Below are positions 1-8,737 of a stretch of 64,000 nucleotides of DNA, in pieces. Source of the DNA: Intestinimonas massiliensis (ex Afouda et al. 2020) (GTDB lineage: Bacteria; Bacillota; Clostridia; Oscillospirales; Oscillospiraceae); NCBI RefSeq assembly GCF_001244995.1, contig NZ_LN869529.1, forward strand, positions 1,940,957 through 2,004,956. Direction: 5' to 3'. The notes under the pieces are model-generated. The model was not told the origin of the DNA, ran no database searches, and saw only the letters and a list, made by a program, of their open reading frames with translations. Position numbers and translations under genes: made by a program. Position 1 is the first letter of the stretch. Every line of letters begins with the position of its first letter.

Positions 1-1390
1 GGTTGTAGGTGGCGTCCACCAGATAGGCGGTGGACAGCAGCAGACCCGCCAGCAGCAGCACCGGCAGCGCCGCCTGGACGGCCCGTGCGGGAGCCCTGTG
101 CCACAGGCGGCGGGCCAGGGGGGTGGAGGCCAGGCAGGCCAGGACCAGCACCGGCAGGTAGGAGCACAGATAGTAGAAGAAGGCCCCATCGGTCAGGCTC
201 CGCCCCGCCAGGCCGAACATCACCGCCAGGTAGGCGCCCAATTGGCCAAAGTCCTCCAGGGCGAAGATGGCCCAGCTCACCGCCACCAAGAGCAAGGTAT
301 AGGCGTGCCGGAAACAGGCGGGCCAGCGGTCGATCCACCGCTTCAGAAACAGCTTTTCCAGCATAAGGAGCACCCCGAAATAGAGGCCCCACAGCAGGAA
401 GTTCCAGCTCGCCCCGTGCCAGATGCCGGTCAGGCCCCACACCACCAGCAGGTTGAAGCACAGCCGGCCCCGGGAGACCCGGTTGCCCCCCAGGGGGATG
501 TAGACGTACTCCCGGAACCAGGTGCCCAGGGAGATGTGCCACCGCCGCCAGAACTCGGTGATGCTTCGGGAGATATAGGGGTAGTCAAAGTTGGGCTTGA
601 ACTCGAAGCCCAGCATCCGGCCCAGGCCGATGGCCATGTCGGAGTAGCCGGAGAAGTCAAAGTAGATTTGCAGGGAGAACGCCGCCACCCCCAGCCAGGC
701 CCCCAGGACGGTGAGCCCGGCGGCGGGGACGGCCTTGTAGGCATCCCACAGCATCCCCAGGTTGTTGGCCAGCAGCACCTTCTTGGCCATACCCACCACA
801 AAGACCTGCACGCCGGAGGCAAACTTCTCCGCCGTGTGGTCCCGGTGGTCCAACTGCGCGTCCAGGTCCTTGTACTGGATGATGGGGCCGGCAATGAGCT
901 GGGGAAAAAGCGTAACGAAGGTGCCGAAGCTGATCACGCTGCGCTGTACCGGCGCGTCCCCCCGGTATACGTCGATGGTATAGCTCATGGTCTGGAAGGT
1001 GTAGAAGGAGATGCCGATGGGCAGGCTCAGACCCAGCCGGGGCATGAAGTCCAGCCCCACGGCGGCCAGGCTCTCGGCCAGGAAGTCCCAATACTTGAAG
1101 AAAAACAGCAGGGCCAGGTTGAAGAGCACCGAGGAGCACACCGCCGCCCGGGCCCGGCCGTCCCGCCCCCGCCGTTTGGCCCTCTCCACCAGCATCCCAT
1201 GGGTGTAGTCAATGGCGATGGAGAGAAACATGATGAGGATATACACCGGCTCCCCCCAGCCATAGAAGATCAGATTGAAGACCAGCAGGACCGCGTTGCG
1301 CCACCGCAGAGGCGTCATATAGTAAACCAGCAGAACTGCGGGCAGATAGAAAAACAGAAACAGCGGGCTGGAAAAGACCAACAGGCTCAC
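1..1390 (-). CDS. MBOAT family O-acyltransferase (AlgI-like), C-terminus cut by window edge
   Basis: Polytopic membrane acyltransferase that probably O-acetylates an exported polysaccharide or envelope polymer. The reading frame stays open from 1390 to the window edge (about 463 codons) and shows the family landmarks in order: an N-terminal hydrophobic block ending in FFKYWDF, the SFYTFQTMSYTIDVYRG block, FFPQLIAGPI-type sequence, YFDFSGYSDMAIG, then EFWRRWHISLGTWFREYVYIPLGGNR and the WHGASWNFLLWGLYFG region that carries the catalytic His of MBOAT enzymes. A TGA lies just upstream of the first possible start, so GTG at 1390 is the furthest start; its ribosome site is weak and the first ATG is about 70 bases further in. 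It follows a DUF4358 lipoprotein on the same strand. Family call is firm; the acyl acceptor is unknown. Confidence 0.85.
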   Translation of the reverse strand, partial: MSLLVFSSPLFLFFYLPAVLLVYYMTPLRWRNAVLLVFNLIFYGWGEPVYILIMFLSIAIDYTHGMLVERAKRRGRDGRARAAVCSSVLFNLALLFFFKYWDFLAESLAAVGLDFMPRLGLSLPIGISFYTFQTMSYTIDVYRGDAPVQRSVISFGTFVTLFPQLIAGPIIQYKDLDAQLDHRDHTAEKFASGVQVFVVGMAKKVLLANNLGMLWDAYKAVPAAGLTVLGAWLGVAAFSLQIYFDFSGYSDMAIGLGRMLGFEFKPNFDYPYISRSITEFWRRWHISLGTWFREYVYIPLGGNRVSRGRLCFNLLVVWGLTGIWHGASWNFLLWGLYFGVLLMLEKLFLKRWIDRWPACFRHAYTLLLVAVSWAIFALEDFGQLGAYLAVMFGLAGRSLTDGAFFYYLCSYLPVLVLACLASTPLARRLWHRAPARAVQAALPVLLLAGLLLSTAYLVDATYN

Positions 1391-1410
1391 CTCACGTCAC
1401 GGAATGGCGG

Positions 1411-1439
1411 AAAAGGGCCGGCCCACAGGCCGGCCTTTT
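1411..1439 (-). terminator. Hairpin between lipoprotein and acyltransferase genes
   Basis: Inverted repeat GGCCGGCC around a CACA loop, with AAAA on one side and TTTT on the other. On the minus strand the hairpin is followed by only four T, so it may only partly terminate and set a lower level for the acyltransferase gene. Confidence 0.5.
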
Positions 1440-1459
1440 GGTATTATACCCGCTTTTCC

Positions 1460-2164
1460 TTACTTTGTATAGTCGTCAAAGATCTCTACCGCCTGGTCGG
1501 CGTTCTCGGTGATGCAGAAGAGGATGTAATTGCCGTTGACCACCAGCTTGTAGTCCTCCACCAGCTCCACCAGCGAGGGGTAGAGGAAGCCGCCGGCCAG
1601 GGCCTCCTGCCGGGCCTGGAGCGCGGCCTTGACGGCATCCATCTTGCCGTCCTTCACCTTGGCAATGAAAAACTCGGTGATATGGGCGCTCATCATGGGC
1701 AGCTTGCAGACGTAATCCTCCAGGTCCGCCGGGTCGATGCCGTAGGTGCTCTTCAGGTCGTCGCCGGTCAGGTCCATGGAAGAGGGCAGCACGTCGGCCA
1801 AATCGGCGGCGATCTGCTCCCACACCTGGGTGACCACAGAGCTGGTGTCCGGGCTCTCGGAGGGGGTGGGGACGGGCGTGGCCTCAGGGCTGGCCTGGGG
1901 CTTTTGAGAGGGGGCGGCATTGGGCTTCTCCGAAGGCTTGGGGCTCTGGGAGGGCTTGGCGGCCCCGGGGGTGCTTTCGGGGGCGGCGCCGGGCGTCTCG
2001 GTGGGCAGGACCGGGGTCTCGGTGGGCTCCGCCGGCTGGGTGGGCGTGACCATCGGGGTGGTCTCGGGAGGCTGGGAGGTCTCGCTGCCCGCGGGGGCGC
2101 AGCCGGCCAGCAGGGTTAGGGAGAGGGTCCCCGCCAGCAGCACGGAGAGGATACGCTGATTCAT
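1460..2164 (-). CDS. DUF4358 domain lipoprotein
   Basis: A 234-residue lipoprotein. A signal peptide ends in the lipobox LLAGC with the lipidated Cys at residue 22. Residues about 25-105 are a Pro/Thr/Ser/Glu-rich linker that probably spans the cell wall, and residues about 108-234 form the DUF4358 domain, with conserved-looking YGIDPADLEDYV and a C-terminal EIFDDY. ATG at 2164 follows AAAGGAG at a normal distance. In Firmicutes this family is often encoded next to MBOAT acyltransferases, as here, so I infer it helps the acyltransferase on the outer face of the membrane. Biochemical function is not known. Confidence 0.85.
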   Translation of the reverse strand: MNQRILSVLLAGTLSLTLLAGCAPAGSETSQPPETTPMVTPTQPAEPTETPVLPTETPGAAPESTPGAAKPSQSPKPSEKPNAAPSQKPQASPEATPVPTPSESPDTSSVVTQVWEQIAADLADVLPSSMDLTGDDLKSTYGIDPADLEDYVCKLPMMSAHITEFFIAKVKDGKMDAVKAALQARQEALAGGFLYPSLVELVEDYKLVVNGNYILFCITENADQAVEIFDDYTK

Positions 2165-2254
2165 AAGAGTGCTTGGCTCCTTTCGGTTTTGGGTGATACG
2201 CTGTCTTGGACGACGGGGCGGCGCAAAAGGTTCCCGGTCTGCGTCGATTTTTAC

Positions 2255-2286
2255 AAAAAAGGGCCCCGCGCCAAGGCGCGGGGCCC
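2255..2286 (-). terminator. Rho-independent terminator of the adhesin gene
   Basis: A perfect 12-bp GC-rich stem (GGGCCCCGCGCC / GGCGCGGGGCCC) with an AA loop, followed on the minus strand by six T. It sits 27 bases past the stop codon of the large LPxTG protein. Confidence 0.9.
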
Positions 2287-2312
2287 TTTCGATGCTTTTG
2301 CGGTGCGGGCGC

Positions 2313-5300
2313 TTAGTTCTCCTCTTCCTTCTTGCGGCCGATGCAGAAGGCCAGGCCGGCCGCGGACAGGGAGGCGGACAGGGCCATCAGGCCCAGCGTG
2401 ACAGAGGGGTCCACAGGAGCGGCCACGGTGCCGGTCTGGGGCAGGTTGCCCATGGGTGTGCCCTCATCCACAATCTCGGTCGCGCCGCCGTCGGGGCCCG
2501 GGTCCGCCGGAGAGGGCTGATCGGGGCTCTCCGTCTCGCCGCCGGGGGTGGGCTGGGGGTCCACCGGGTCGGAGCCGCCGGGGGTGGGCTGGTCGGGAAT
2601 CTCGGTCACAGCGGTGTAGTAGACATCAATGATGACGTTGGACTGGATGTTCCGGCCGGTGGGCTCACCGTCCACGCGAACCCGCTCGTAGCCCTCGATG
2701 CTCTTTTCGGTCTGCTCGGTCACATCCCAGGAGTTGCCCTCTCGGATCTTCTCGGAGCGGTACTGGGTGGCCAGCACTCGATCCGTACCCTCCTCCAGGT
2801 AGTTGACGATGACCCGGTAGTAATCCTTTCCGCTGGGGCCCGGATCCGGCTCGGGATCGGGGGTGGTCTTCTCGCGGTAGTAAGTCAGCTCCAGAGTCTC
2901 CACCACGGAGGAATCGTCCAGCACGAAGGAGAAGTTCTTCTGGCCCTCCTGGTAGGTCTCGCCATTGAGCTTGGCGCTGCCCAGCACGTACTCGTAGTCG
3001 CTGTGGCCGCCGTAGGTGGTATAGTCGCCGGAGGCGATCCGGATGGTCTCGTTGGCGTCGCCGCGGCCGCCGGCCACCTGCACGTCGGTGACGGTGGTGG
3101 TCGTGCCGTTCACCTTGGAGATATAGGTGGCCTTGACCAGATAGCTGTAATACTCGTTGTCCTTCCAGGTGTTCACCACATCCCGGGTGCCGTCCTCGTT
3201 GGTCTTGTACTCCACCTGGTAGGTGTCCTTGCGATCCTTGCCGTCGCTCTTCACGGTGTAGATGATGGTACCGTTCTCCAGGACGCCCTTCTCTTTCAGG
3301 GTGTAGTCGATGAGCGCGCCACTGCCCTCACCCGCGTCGTTCCGATCGTACTTGGGCAGGCCGGTGAAGGTATAGCTCCAGTCGGGCGCGGCGGGAGCGC
3401 TCTCCACGGGCTCGGAGGTGGAAGGAGCGGACTCTGCCGGCGCGTCGGCGGCGGTCCTGGGCAGGTCCACGGAGTCCACCAGCACAGTGCCGTTGCTCTT
3501 ATAGAGCTCGATGGTCACCCGTTCCGGCGCGACCCAGTTCTCAGGGGTGTTCTCCCACTTCTTCTCACCGGAAATGGAGATGGTCTTTTGCTGAATGGTG
3601 TTGGTCACGGTAAGGCCGTTCACGGACGCGGTGTAGCGCTCGCCCTCCACGGCGGCGGGCAGGCAGCCGTCCTCATCCAGGCCGTTTTCCCGGACGGTGT
3701 AGCGGTAGGCGTTCCGGCCGTCGTCATACTTGGGCAGACCGGTGAAGGTGTGGCTCCAGGTGTCGCCGTTCACGTTGGTACCGGGCTCATTCGGGCCCAG
3801 AGTCACGGTCTCATACTCGCTGCCATTGCGCAGCAGGGTCAGGCTGACGGTGGCGGGGCGGGTGCCGGCGGCGTTGGAGCCGTCCTTCCACACCTTGTTG
3901 ATGGTGACGTCGGAGTAATCCTGGGGCTTGGTGTTGGTAATGGTGTAGTTGTCGCCGTAGGTCACGTCGTAGGTGAGGGTGCTGTCGCCCACGGTGTAGG
4001 TGACGCTGCCCTTGGTCTGACCCTCGGGGAGCTCCACCCAGGTTCCGTCGGGCGCGACCTCACGGACGGTGTAGGCGATGGCGGTATTGTAAGCGCTGTA
4101 CTTGGGCAGGGTGGCGCCGCCGTCGCTCACGCCGAAGGTAAAGGCCCACTCGCTGCTGCCTTCCACGGCGCTGACGGTCTGACGGTCTACCTCGACGCCG
4201 TCGGCCAGAAGGGCCACGGTGACAGAGGCGGGACGAGCGGCGCTGCTGCCGTCCACCCAGACCTTCTTGCCGGAGACAGAGGTAAACTCCTGCTGGAAGG
4301 TGTTGGTCAGGTCATAGGCGCCCTGGGCGTTCCTGGCGCCGCCGGTGGTCTCGTAGCCGCTTACCGTGTCGGTCACCTTGTACTGGATCTCGCGGACGCC
4401 CCCGTCGTCATAGGCGTACCGGTCCAGGCCGGTGAAGGTGTAGGTCCAGCCGCCCTCGGCGGTGGCGGTGGCAGTCTTGCCGGTCACATTTGCAAACACG
4501 TTGGCTTCGGCCGCATCGGACTGGAGCTGGATGGTGGTGCTGGCGGGGTGGTGGATGCCGTCGGCAGGCAGCCAGCTCTTGGTGCCGGACACGGTGACGC
4601 CCTCGTCGCCGCTCTGCTGCTTCACGGTGTTGGTGACGGTGTAGCCGGTTTCCATGCTGCCCGCGATGACAGGGGTCTGATAGCCGGTGACGGTGTCCTC
4701 CGCCACGGTGTACTGAATCCGGCCGCCGTCGCGGTACTTGGTCAGGTCGGTGAAGGTGTAGGTGTTGACCAGGACGCCCTGCTCATCCGCCCGGGGCAGG
4801 TCGATGCTGTCCACCACGGTGGAACCGTCCATCAGCTTGATGGTGGCCTTGGGGCGGTCGGCGTTGGTGCGGGTGTCCTTCCAGATCTTCTCCACGCTGA
4901 CAGCGGTGGTGTCGCCGTTCAGGGTGTTCTTCACGGGGAAGTGGATGGTGGCGTCGTCCACTTCGGCCTGCCCCACGGTGGCGTCGTAGTGGGCGGGCTC
5001 GGCTTCCACCACGGTGTAGCCGATGGCCGCGCCGGTGGCGTCGTACTTGGGGAAGGTGCCGTCAAAGCGCCCGGTGGTGGAGTCCTCCCAGTAGGTGATC
5101 ACGGTGGGGGTGCCGCCGGGCTCCTCGGAGTCCTGCTCCTCTTCCTTAGCGTTCAGGACCAGGGTCGCAAGGGCGTTTTCCTTGTCCGCGCCGTAGAGGG
5201 AGAAGGTCAGACTGTCGGGCCGCTCGTCTTCAAAGCCCTCGTCGTCCCAGGTCTTGGTGACGCTGATGGTCATCTCGACCTGAGTCAGCTTGTTGGTCAG

Positions 5301-8216
5301 GTTATACTGGCCGTCCTCGCCCTTGTAAGCGATGGCGGGGTCATAGCCCTCGGCGTCGTCGGTGACGTAATATTCAATCTCGGCGCCGGTGCCCTCCCAC
5401 AGGTCGGTGGTCTCGTTGTAGGTGAGGTCGTACTTGGGCAGACCGGTGAAGGAGTAGGTCCAGTCATAGGTCTCTGTCTCGGCGTTCCAGCCGATGGTCC
5501 GGGTGTCCTGCGCCGTATTGGAGCCGGTCTTCCACAGGCTGACCTCCACGGTCTGGGGCCGGGCGCCGCTGTTGCCGTCCACCCAGGCCTTGGAGCCTTC
5601 CACGGCGACGGTAGTCTGATTGACCACGTTCTGGATGGTGTAGCTGCCGTCGTCGTTCTTCACGATATGGGCGGAGTAGCCGGCGTCCTGGGACACGGTC
5701 TCGGTGATGGAATAGGTGTACCGGTCGCCGTTCTCGGCATACACGGGGACCTTCTCAAAGGCGCCGGACAGCTTGGTGCCAGACAGGGTCAGGGTCTGGA
5801 AGGGACTGCCGTCCCGGAGCAGGTTGACGGTGACCGCGCCCTTCATGCTGTCGGGGGTCAGCCACTGCTTCTCCACGGGGATGGACATCTCGTTCTGAAT
5901 CTCGTTGGTGATGATGTTGTTCACGTCATTGTAGGTGACCAGATAGTCCTTGCCGTTGATGGTGGATACCTGGTTGCCCTCGGCCACGGCGCCGTTCACG
6001 TACTCGCGGACCACATAGGCATAGGCCTCGCCGGTCAGGATGTCACGGACGGGGACATCGTTCCAGGTGTGGGTCCAGTCGTCGGCAGCGGTGAGGGTGA
6101 CCGGATCGCTGGTGGCGGTCTTGGTATGATTCAGGTACTGCTCATAGACCACCTGGACAGCGGTCTGGAGGCCGTCGGGGGTGGCGCCCCACTGCTTGGT
6201 GACGGTCAGATCCTGGGCGCCGGGGAGATAGGTGTTCTCCAGCTTCAGGTCCGTGGGGTTCTTCTGGCCGTTGACATAGACAACGCCGCCGGAGACCTTT
6301 ACTGTGACGGTGCCGATGCTGGCGGGGTCGTGGGGATCGCCTTCGGGCAGGGTCTCGGTCAGGGTGTACGTATGGCCGGAGGGGATATCGGTGAAGGACA
6401 CCGCGCCGGTATCGGAAGAGGCCGCGATCTTGGTGTGGGCGGGGTCCTTGCAGTCACAGGTCAGGGTGAAGGTCACGCCGGGCAGGGCGGCCTGGGTGTT
6501 TTTGTCCACCTTGGTGAAGCGCAGAGCGCCGAAGTTGCCCTTGACCGTGGGTACCGGGAAGTCCACGGTTTTCAGATGGGTCTCGGCGGTCTCGCCCTCG
6601 CCGATGCTGGGCCACTCGCCCTGATCGTTGGTCAGCATGAACTTCAGCGTGGCGGCGGTATTGGTCGGATAGGCGGTGGTGCTGCCGTCCGTATTGTCCA
6701 GACGGACGCGGTACTTCATGGTATAGCCATAGGTAGAAGGCTCGCTGGAGCCGGCGGGCTTGATCGTGGTGATGGCCGGATCATAACCGGAGGCCAGCAC
6801 GTTCCACTGGAAGGACTCTCCGTCCTCGGCAGGGGTCACGGCGTTGGTAAAGGTTCCGGTGGTGGTCTCCCCCAGATAGGTGATGTTGGCGCCCATCTGG
6901 TCCTCCACCCGCCACGCCTGAGCCGCCAGGCGGATGGTACTGCCGATGGCCTCAAAGGCATCAAACAGGGTCTGGTTGTCATCGGCCTCATAGGCGTTGG
7001 TGGAGAAGCTGCCCAGCCACTGGCCGATGGTCAGGTTCTTCCATGTGGTGCCCGCCACGGGGCTGTCAATGCCGCTCACGCTGCCAAAGGGCTTATCCCC
7101 GGCCACGTCTTTGCCGTATGCAATGGAGAACAGCTTGGAAGCACTGGCGAGGCCCTTGATGGCCGAAGCCACGCCGGCCACGTCACGGACATCATTGGTG
7201 GTGGTGTAGCTGCCACCGCCCTTGGTGCCGTCGATGCGTTTCGTATCGGATTGGTCTTTATTTACATGGAAAGTGGGGGCTCCGTCCGTCAGCAGCACGG
7301 TATAGAGGTACTCCATCCCGTTCAAAGGCTGACCATTTTTCAAACCATCCTGCAGCAGGTTCCGGGCCAGCATCAGGCCGCCCTCGATGTTAGTGCCGCC
7401 CTTGCCGTCGCCGTTGCCCACCCGGATTCCACTGTCCAGCCCGGTGCCGATGATGTTCTTCAGCGCGGTGATATTGGCGGCGCCGTTGGCAGCATCGTTG
7501 ACATCATACCACTGAGAGGTATAGGTCTTGGCATCGCTGCCGAACGCGATGATCTGCACCAGACGCTTGTCGCCCTCCTGAGCGCCGGTCTGGGTGGCGA
7601 AGGTGTCGATGAAATCCTTGGCCGCCTTCTTCGCCTGGGTCAGACGAGCCTCATAAACGCAGTCAGGGGTCACGGTATAGTGATTCTCCGCCGTTCCCCA
7701 GCAACCGTCTACGTCACAAGTACCGTTAGGTCCTCCCATAAAACCGCCGTGTTTATCTATGAATGCATGGCGGCCATCACACAACCAGGAACCGCAGTTG
7801 CAGCGGTTCGGCGTATGGTTAGCATGGTCCTGCTCCTTGCCGCACTTGGCGCAGTCGTCCATACTGTTGGACACGTCCAGCACCAGCACCACGGCGCTGT
7901 CGGGGGTCTTGCCGGGGATGGTGGTCAGGTCCTCGGTGGTCTTGACCTGGAGCGTGATCTCAAACTCATTCTCCACCTGGGTCCCGGCCACACTCTTGGT
8001 AATCTCCAGGATGGCGTCGCCGGCCTCTTTTGTGGTCTCGGCCACGCCGTTGCCGTCCTTCTTGAAGTACCGCGTGCCGCCCGCATCCACGATCTGGGCG
8101 GTACTGTCGTACTCGTCCTCCACCCGGGCCGCAAAGGCGGCGGCGGGCAGGAGGCCCAACACCATCACCAGCGATAGCGCCAGGGCCAGGGTCCTCTTCA
8201 TTCTCTTTGCCATCAT
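2313..8216 (-). CDS. VWA and Cna-B repeat LPxTG cell-wall adhesin
   Basis: A 1967-residue surface protein. A signal peptide (about 1-30, ending in AAAFA) leads into a von Willebrand A domain with the metal-site motif DVSNS at 114-118. The VWA domain is interrupted at 122-186 by an insert with eight cysteines. Then follow a SpaA-like prealbumin domain (about 563-665) and nine Cna-B domains, each opening with a K-x-W motif (near 674, 783, 877, 988, 1110, 1213, 1318, 1441 and 1553). These are the kind that form Lys-Asn isopeptide bonds. A MucBP-like module (about 1799-1870), a Pro-rich wall spacer and the sorting signal LPQTG at 1925-1929 with a hydrophobic segment and RKKEEEN tail complete the protein. 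AAGGAG precedes ATG 8216. No sortase gene lies nearby. A c-di-GMP riboswitch precedes it, so expression probably follows c-di-GMP level. Ligand unknown. Confidence 0.95.
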   Translation of the reverse strand: MMAKRMKRTLALALSLVMVLGLLPAAAFAARVEDEYDSTAQIVDAGGTRYFKKDGNGVAETTKEAGDAILEITKSVAGTQVENEFEITLQVKTTEDLTTIPGKTPDSAVVLVLDVSNSMDDCAKCGKEQDHANHTPNRCNCGSWLCDGRHAFIDKHGGFMGGPNGTCDVDGCWGTAENHYTVTPDCVYEARLTQAKKAAKDFIDTFATQTGAQEGDKRLVQIIAFGSDAKTYTSQWYDVNDAANGAANITALKNIIGTGLDSGIRVGNGDGKGGTNIEGGLMLARNLLQDGLKNGQPLNGMEYLYTVLLTDGAPTFHVNKDQSDTKRIDGTKGGGSYTTTNDVRDVAGVASAIKGLASASKLFSIAYGKDVAGDKPFGSVSGIDSPVAGTTWKNLTIGQWLGSFSTNAYEADDNQTLFDAFEAIGSTIRLAAQAWRVEDQMGANITYLGETTTGTFTNAVTPAEDGESFQWNVLASGYDPAITTIKPAGSSEPSTYGYTMKYRVRLDNTDGSTTAYPTNTAATLKFMLTNDQGEWPSIGEGETAETHLKTVDFPVPTVKGNFGALRFTKVDKNTQAALPGVTFTLTCDCKDPAHTKIAASSDTGAVSFTDIPSGHTYTLTETLPEGDPHDPASIGTVTVKVSGGVVYVNGQKNPTDLKLENTYLPGAQDLTVTKQWGATPDGLQTAVQVVYEQYLNHTKTATSDPVTLTAADDWTHTWNDVPVRDILTGEAYAYVVREYVNGAVAEGNQVSTINGKDYLVTYNDVNNIITNEIQNEMSIPVEKQWLTPDSMKGAVTVNLLRDGSPFQTLTLSGTKLSGAFEKVPVYAENGDRYTYSITETVSQDAGYSAHIVKNDDGSYTIQNVVNQTTVAVEGSKAWVDGNSGARPQTVEVSLWKTGSNTAQDTRTIGWNAETETYDWTYSFTGLPKYDLTYNETTDLWEGTGAEIEYYVTDDAEGYDPAIAYKGEDGQYNLTNKLTQVEMTISVTKTWDDEGFEDERPDSLTFSLYGADKENALATLVLNAKEEEQDSEEPGGTPTVITYWEDSTTGRFDGTFPKYDATGAAIGYTVVEAEPAHYDATVGQAEVDDATIHFPVKNTLNGDTTAVSVEKIWKDTRTNADRPKATIKLMDGSTVVDSIDLPRADEQGVLVNTYTFTDLTKYRDGGRIQYTVAEDTVTGYQTPVIAGSMETGYTVTNTVKQQSGDEGVTVSGTKSWLPADGIHHPASTTIQLQSDAAEANVFANVTGKTATATAEGGWTYTFTGLDRYAYDDGGVREIQYKVTDTVSGYETTGGARNAQGAYDLTNTFQQEFTSVSGKKVWVDGSSAARPASVTVALLADGVEVDRQTVSAVEGSSEWAFTFGVSDGGATLPKYSAYNTAIAYTVREVAPDGTWVELPEGQTKGSVTYTVGDSTLTYDVTYGDNYTITNTKPQDYSDVTINKVWKDGSNAAGTRPATVSLTLLRNGSEYETVTLGPNEPGTNVNGDTWSHTFTGLPKYDDGRNAYRYTVRENGLDEDGCLPAAVEGERYTASVNGLTVTNTIQQKTISISGEKKWENTPENWVAPERVTIELYKSNGTVLVDSVDLPRTAADAPAESAPSTSEPVESAPAAPDWSYTFTGLPKYDRNDAGEGSGALIDYTLKEKGVLENGTIIYTVKSDGKDRKDTYQVEYKTNEDGTRDVVNTWKDNEYYSYLVKATYISKVNGTTTTVTDVQVAGGRGDANETIRIASGDYTTYGGHSDYEYVLGSAKLNGETYQEGQKNFSFVLDDSSVVETLELTYYREKTTPDPEPDPGPSGKDYYRVIVNYLEEGTDRVLATQYRSEKIREGNSWDVTEQTEKSIEGYERVRVDGEPTGRNIQSNVIIDVYYTAVTEIPDQPTPGGSDPVDPQPTPGGETESPDQPSPADPGPDGGATEIVDEGTPMGNLPQTGTVAAPVDPSVTLGLMALSASLSAAGLAFCIGRKKEEEN

Positions 8217-8251
8217 GTTTCATTCTCCTTCTTAAAAAGAGTGGAACATTG

Positions 8252-8337
8252 TGGCGGCCGGACGAGCCTGGCGGCACAGCCGCTTTAGCCTCCTGGCTTT
8301 GCGTCCCGGCCTTTCGGCCGGTTTGCCTCTGCACGTG
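8252..8337 (-). promoter_or_regulatory. c-di-GMP-I (GEMM) riboswitch aptamer
   Basis: Read on the minus strand, 8337 to 8252 matches the GEMM-I aptamer: GCAAACC, a GGCC-GAAA-GGCC tetraloop stem, the nearly invariant GGGACGCAAAGCC, then GGCUAAAGCGGC closing the second stem and GUCCGGCC pairing back. It ends about 36 bases before the adhesin start codon and lies after the stop of the small upstream gene, so it sits in the adhesin leader. I see no terminator with a T tract between aptamer and ATG, so control may act on translation (AAGGAG at 8224-8229) or through a structure I cannot fold by eye. Confidence 0.88.
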
Positions 8338-8398
8338 TTCTGCTTTCTCGGGTTCGCTGCGTCTGTCTGCCAGACTTGGAAAAGGGCGCTCCTCTTTC

Positions 8399-8599
8399 TC
8401 AGTTCTCCCGGCCCGGCGCATCCCCCTCCTCTTCCTGCTCCAGCAGGGTACTGTCGATCAGGCGGATGAGCTCCAACGCGCTGCGGAAGGGCTCCGTCCT
8501 CCGGCCGTCCGTCCAGGTGACCGTCCCCTGCCAGGTGGCGTTCTGCGTATTGAGGATGCGCACCACGAAGGTCTCCCTCTCGCCTGTGGATTGCTTCAC
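8399..8599 (-). CDS. Small conserved protein upstream of the adhesin
   Basis: A 66-residue protein containing FVVRILNTQNATWQGTVTW and the segment PFRSALELIRLID. This pattern recalls small uncharacterised Firmicutes proteins (from memory, not searched). The start is chosen as GTG 8599 because GGAGGTGA lies 9 bases upstream; TTG at 8605 would be only 3 bases from it. It is on the same strand as the adhesin, separated from it by the riboswitch leader, so it may be the first gene of the same transcript. No domain of known function and no signal peptide is visible. The Glu-rich tail suggests a soluble cytoplasmic protein. Confidence 0.7.
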   Translation of the reverse strand: MKQSTGERETFVVRILNTQNATWQGTVTWTDGRRTEPFRSALELIRLIDSTLLEQEEEGDAPGREN

Positions 8600-8696
8600 C
8601 AGCAATCACCTCCATCCATATGAGAGGCTCTGCGTGTTCTATGCACCAAGTCTAACTCAGAAAAGATACATTTCGGTCACATTTCAAATATTGCTG

Positions 8697-8731
8697 AAAA
8701 AAAGAATCGGACTCCTGTAGCAGAAGTCCGG
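8697..8731 (-). terminator. Rho-independent terminator of udk
   Basis: On the minus strand, CGGACT and AGTCCG pair around a short loop and are followed by seven T. It starts 7 bases after the udk stop codon. Confidence 0.85.
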
Positions 8732-8737
8732 TTCGTT

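Noticed and set aside
98-2119. A 673-codon open frame on the plus strand
   Set aside because: It lies antisense to the acyltransferase and DUF4358 genes, and its Gln/His/Gly-rich product resembles no protein.
3100-6250. Regularly spaced similar DNA segments that could suggest a CRISPR array or tandem repeat
   Set aside because: They encode Cna-B domains of about 90-120 residues with diverged DNA, not identical short repeats with spacers. No cas gene is in the window.
2169-8177. A 2002-codon open frame on the plus strand
   Set aside because: It is fully antisense to the VWA/Cna-B adhesin. The product is Gly/Val/His/Leu-rich without any domain, and the openness comes from GC-rich codon use on the other strand. 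The minus-strand frame has signal peptide, domains and LPQTG.
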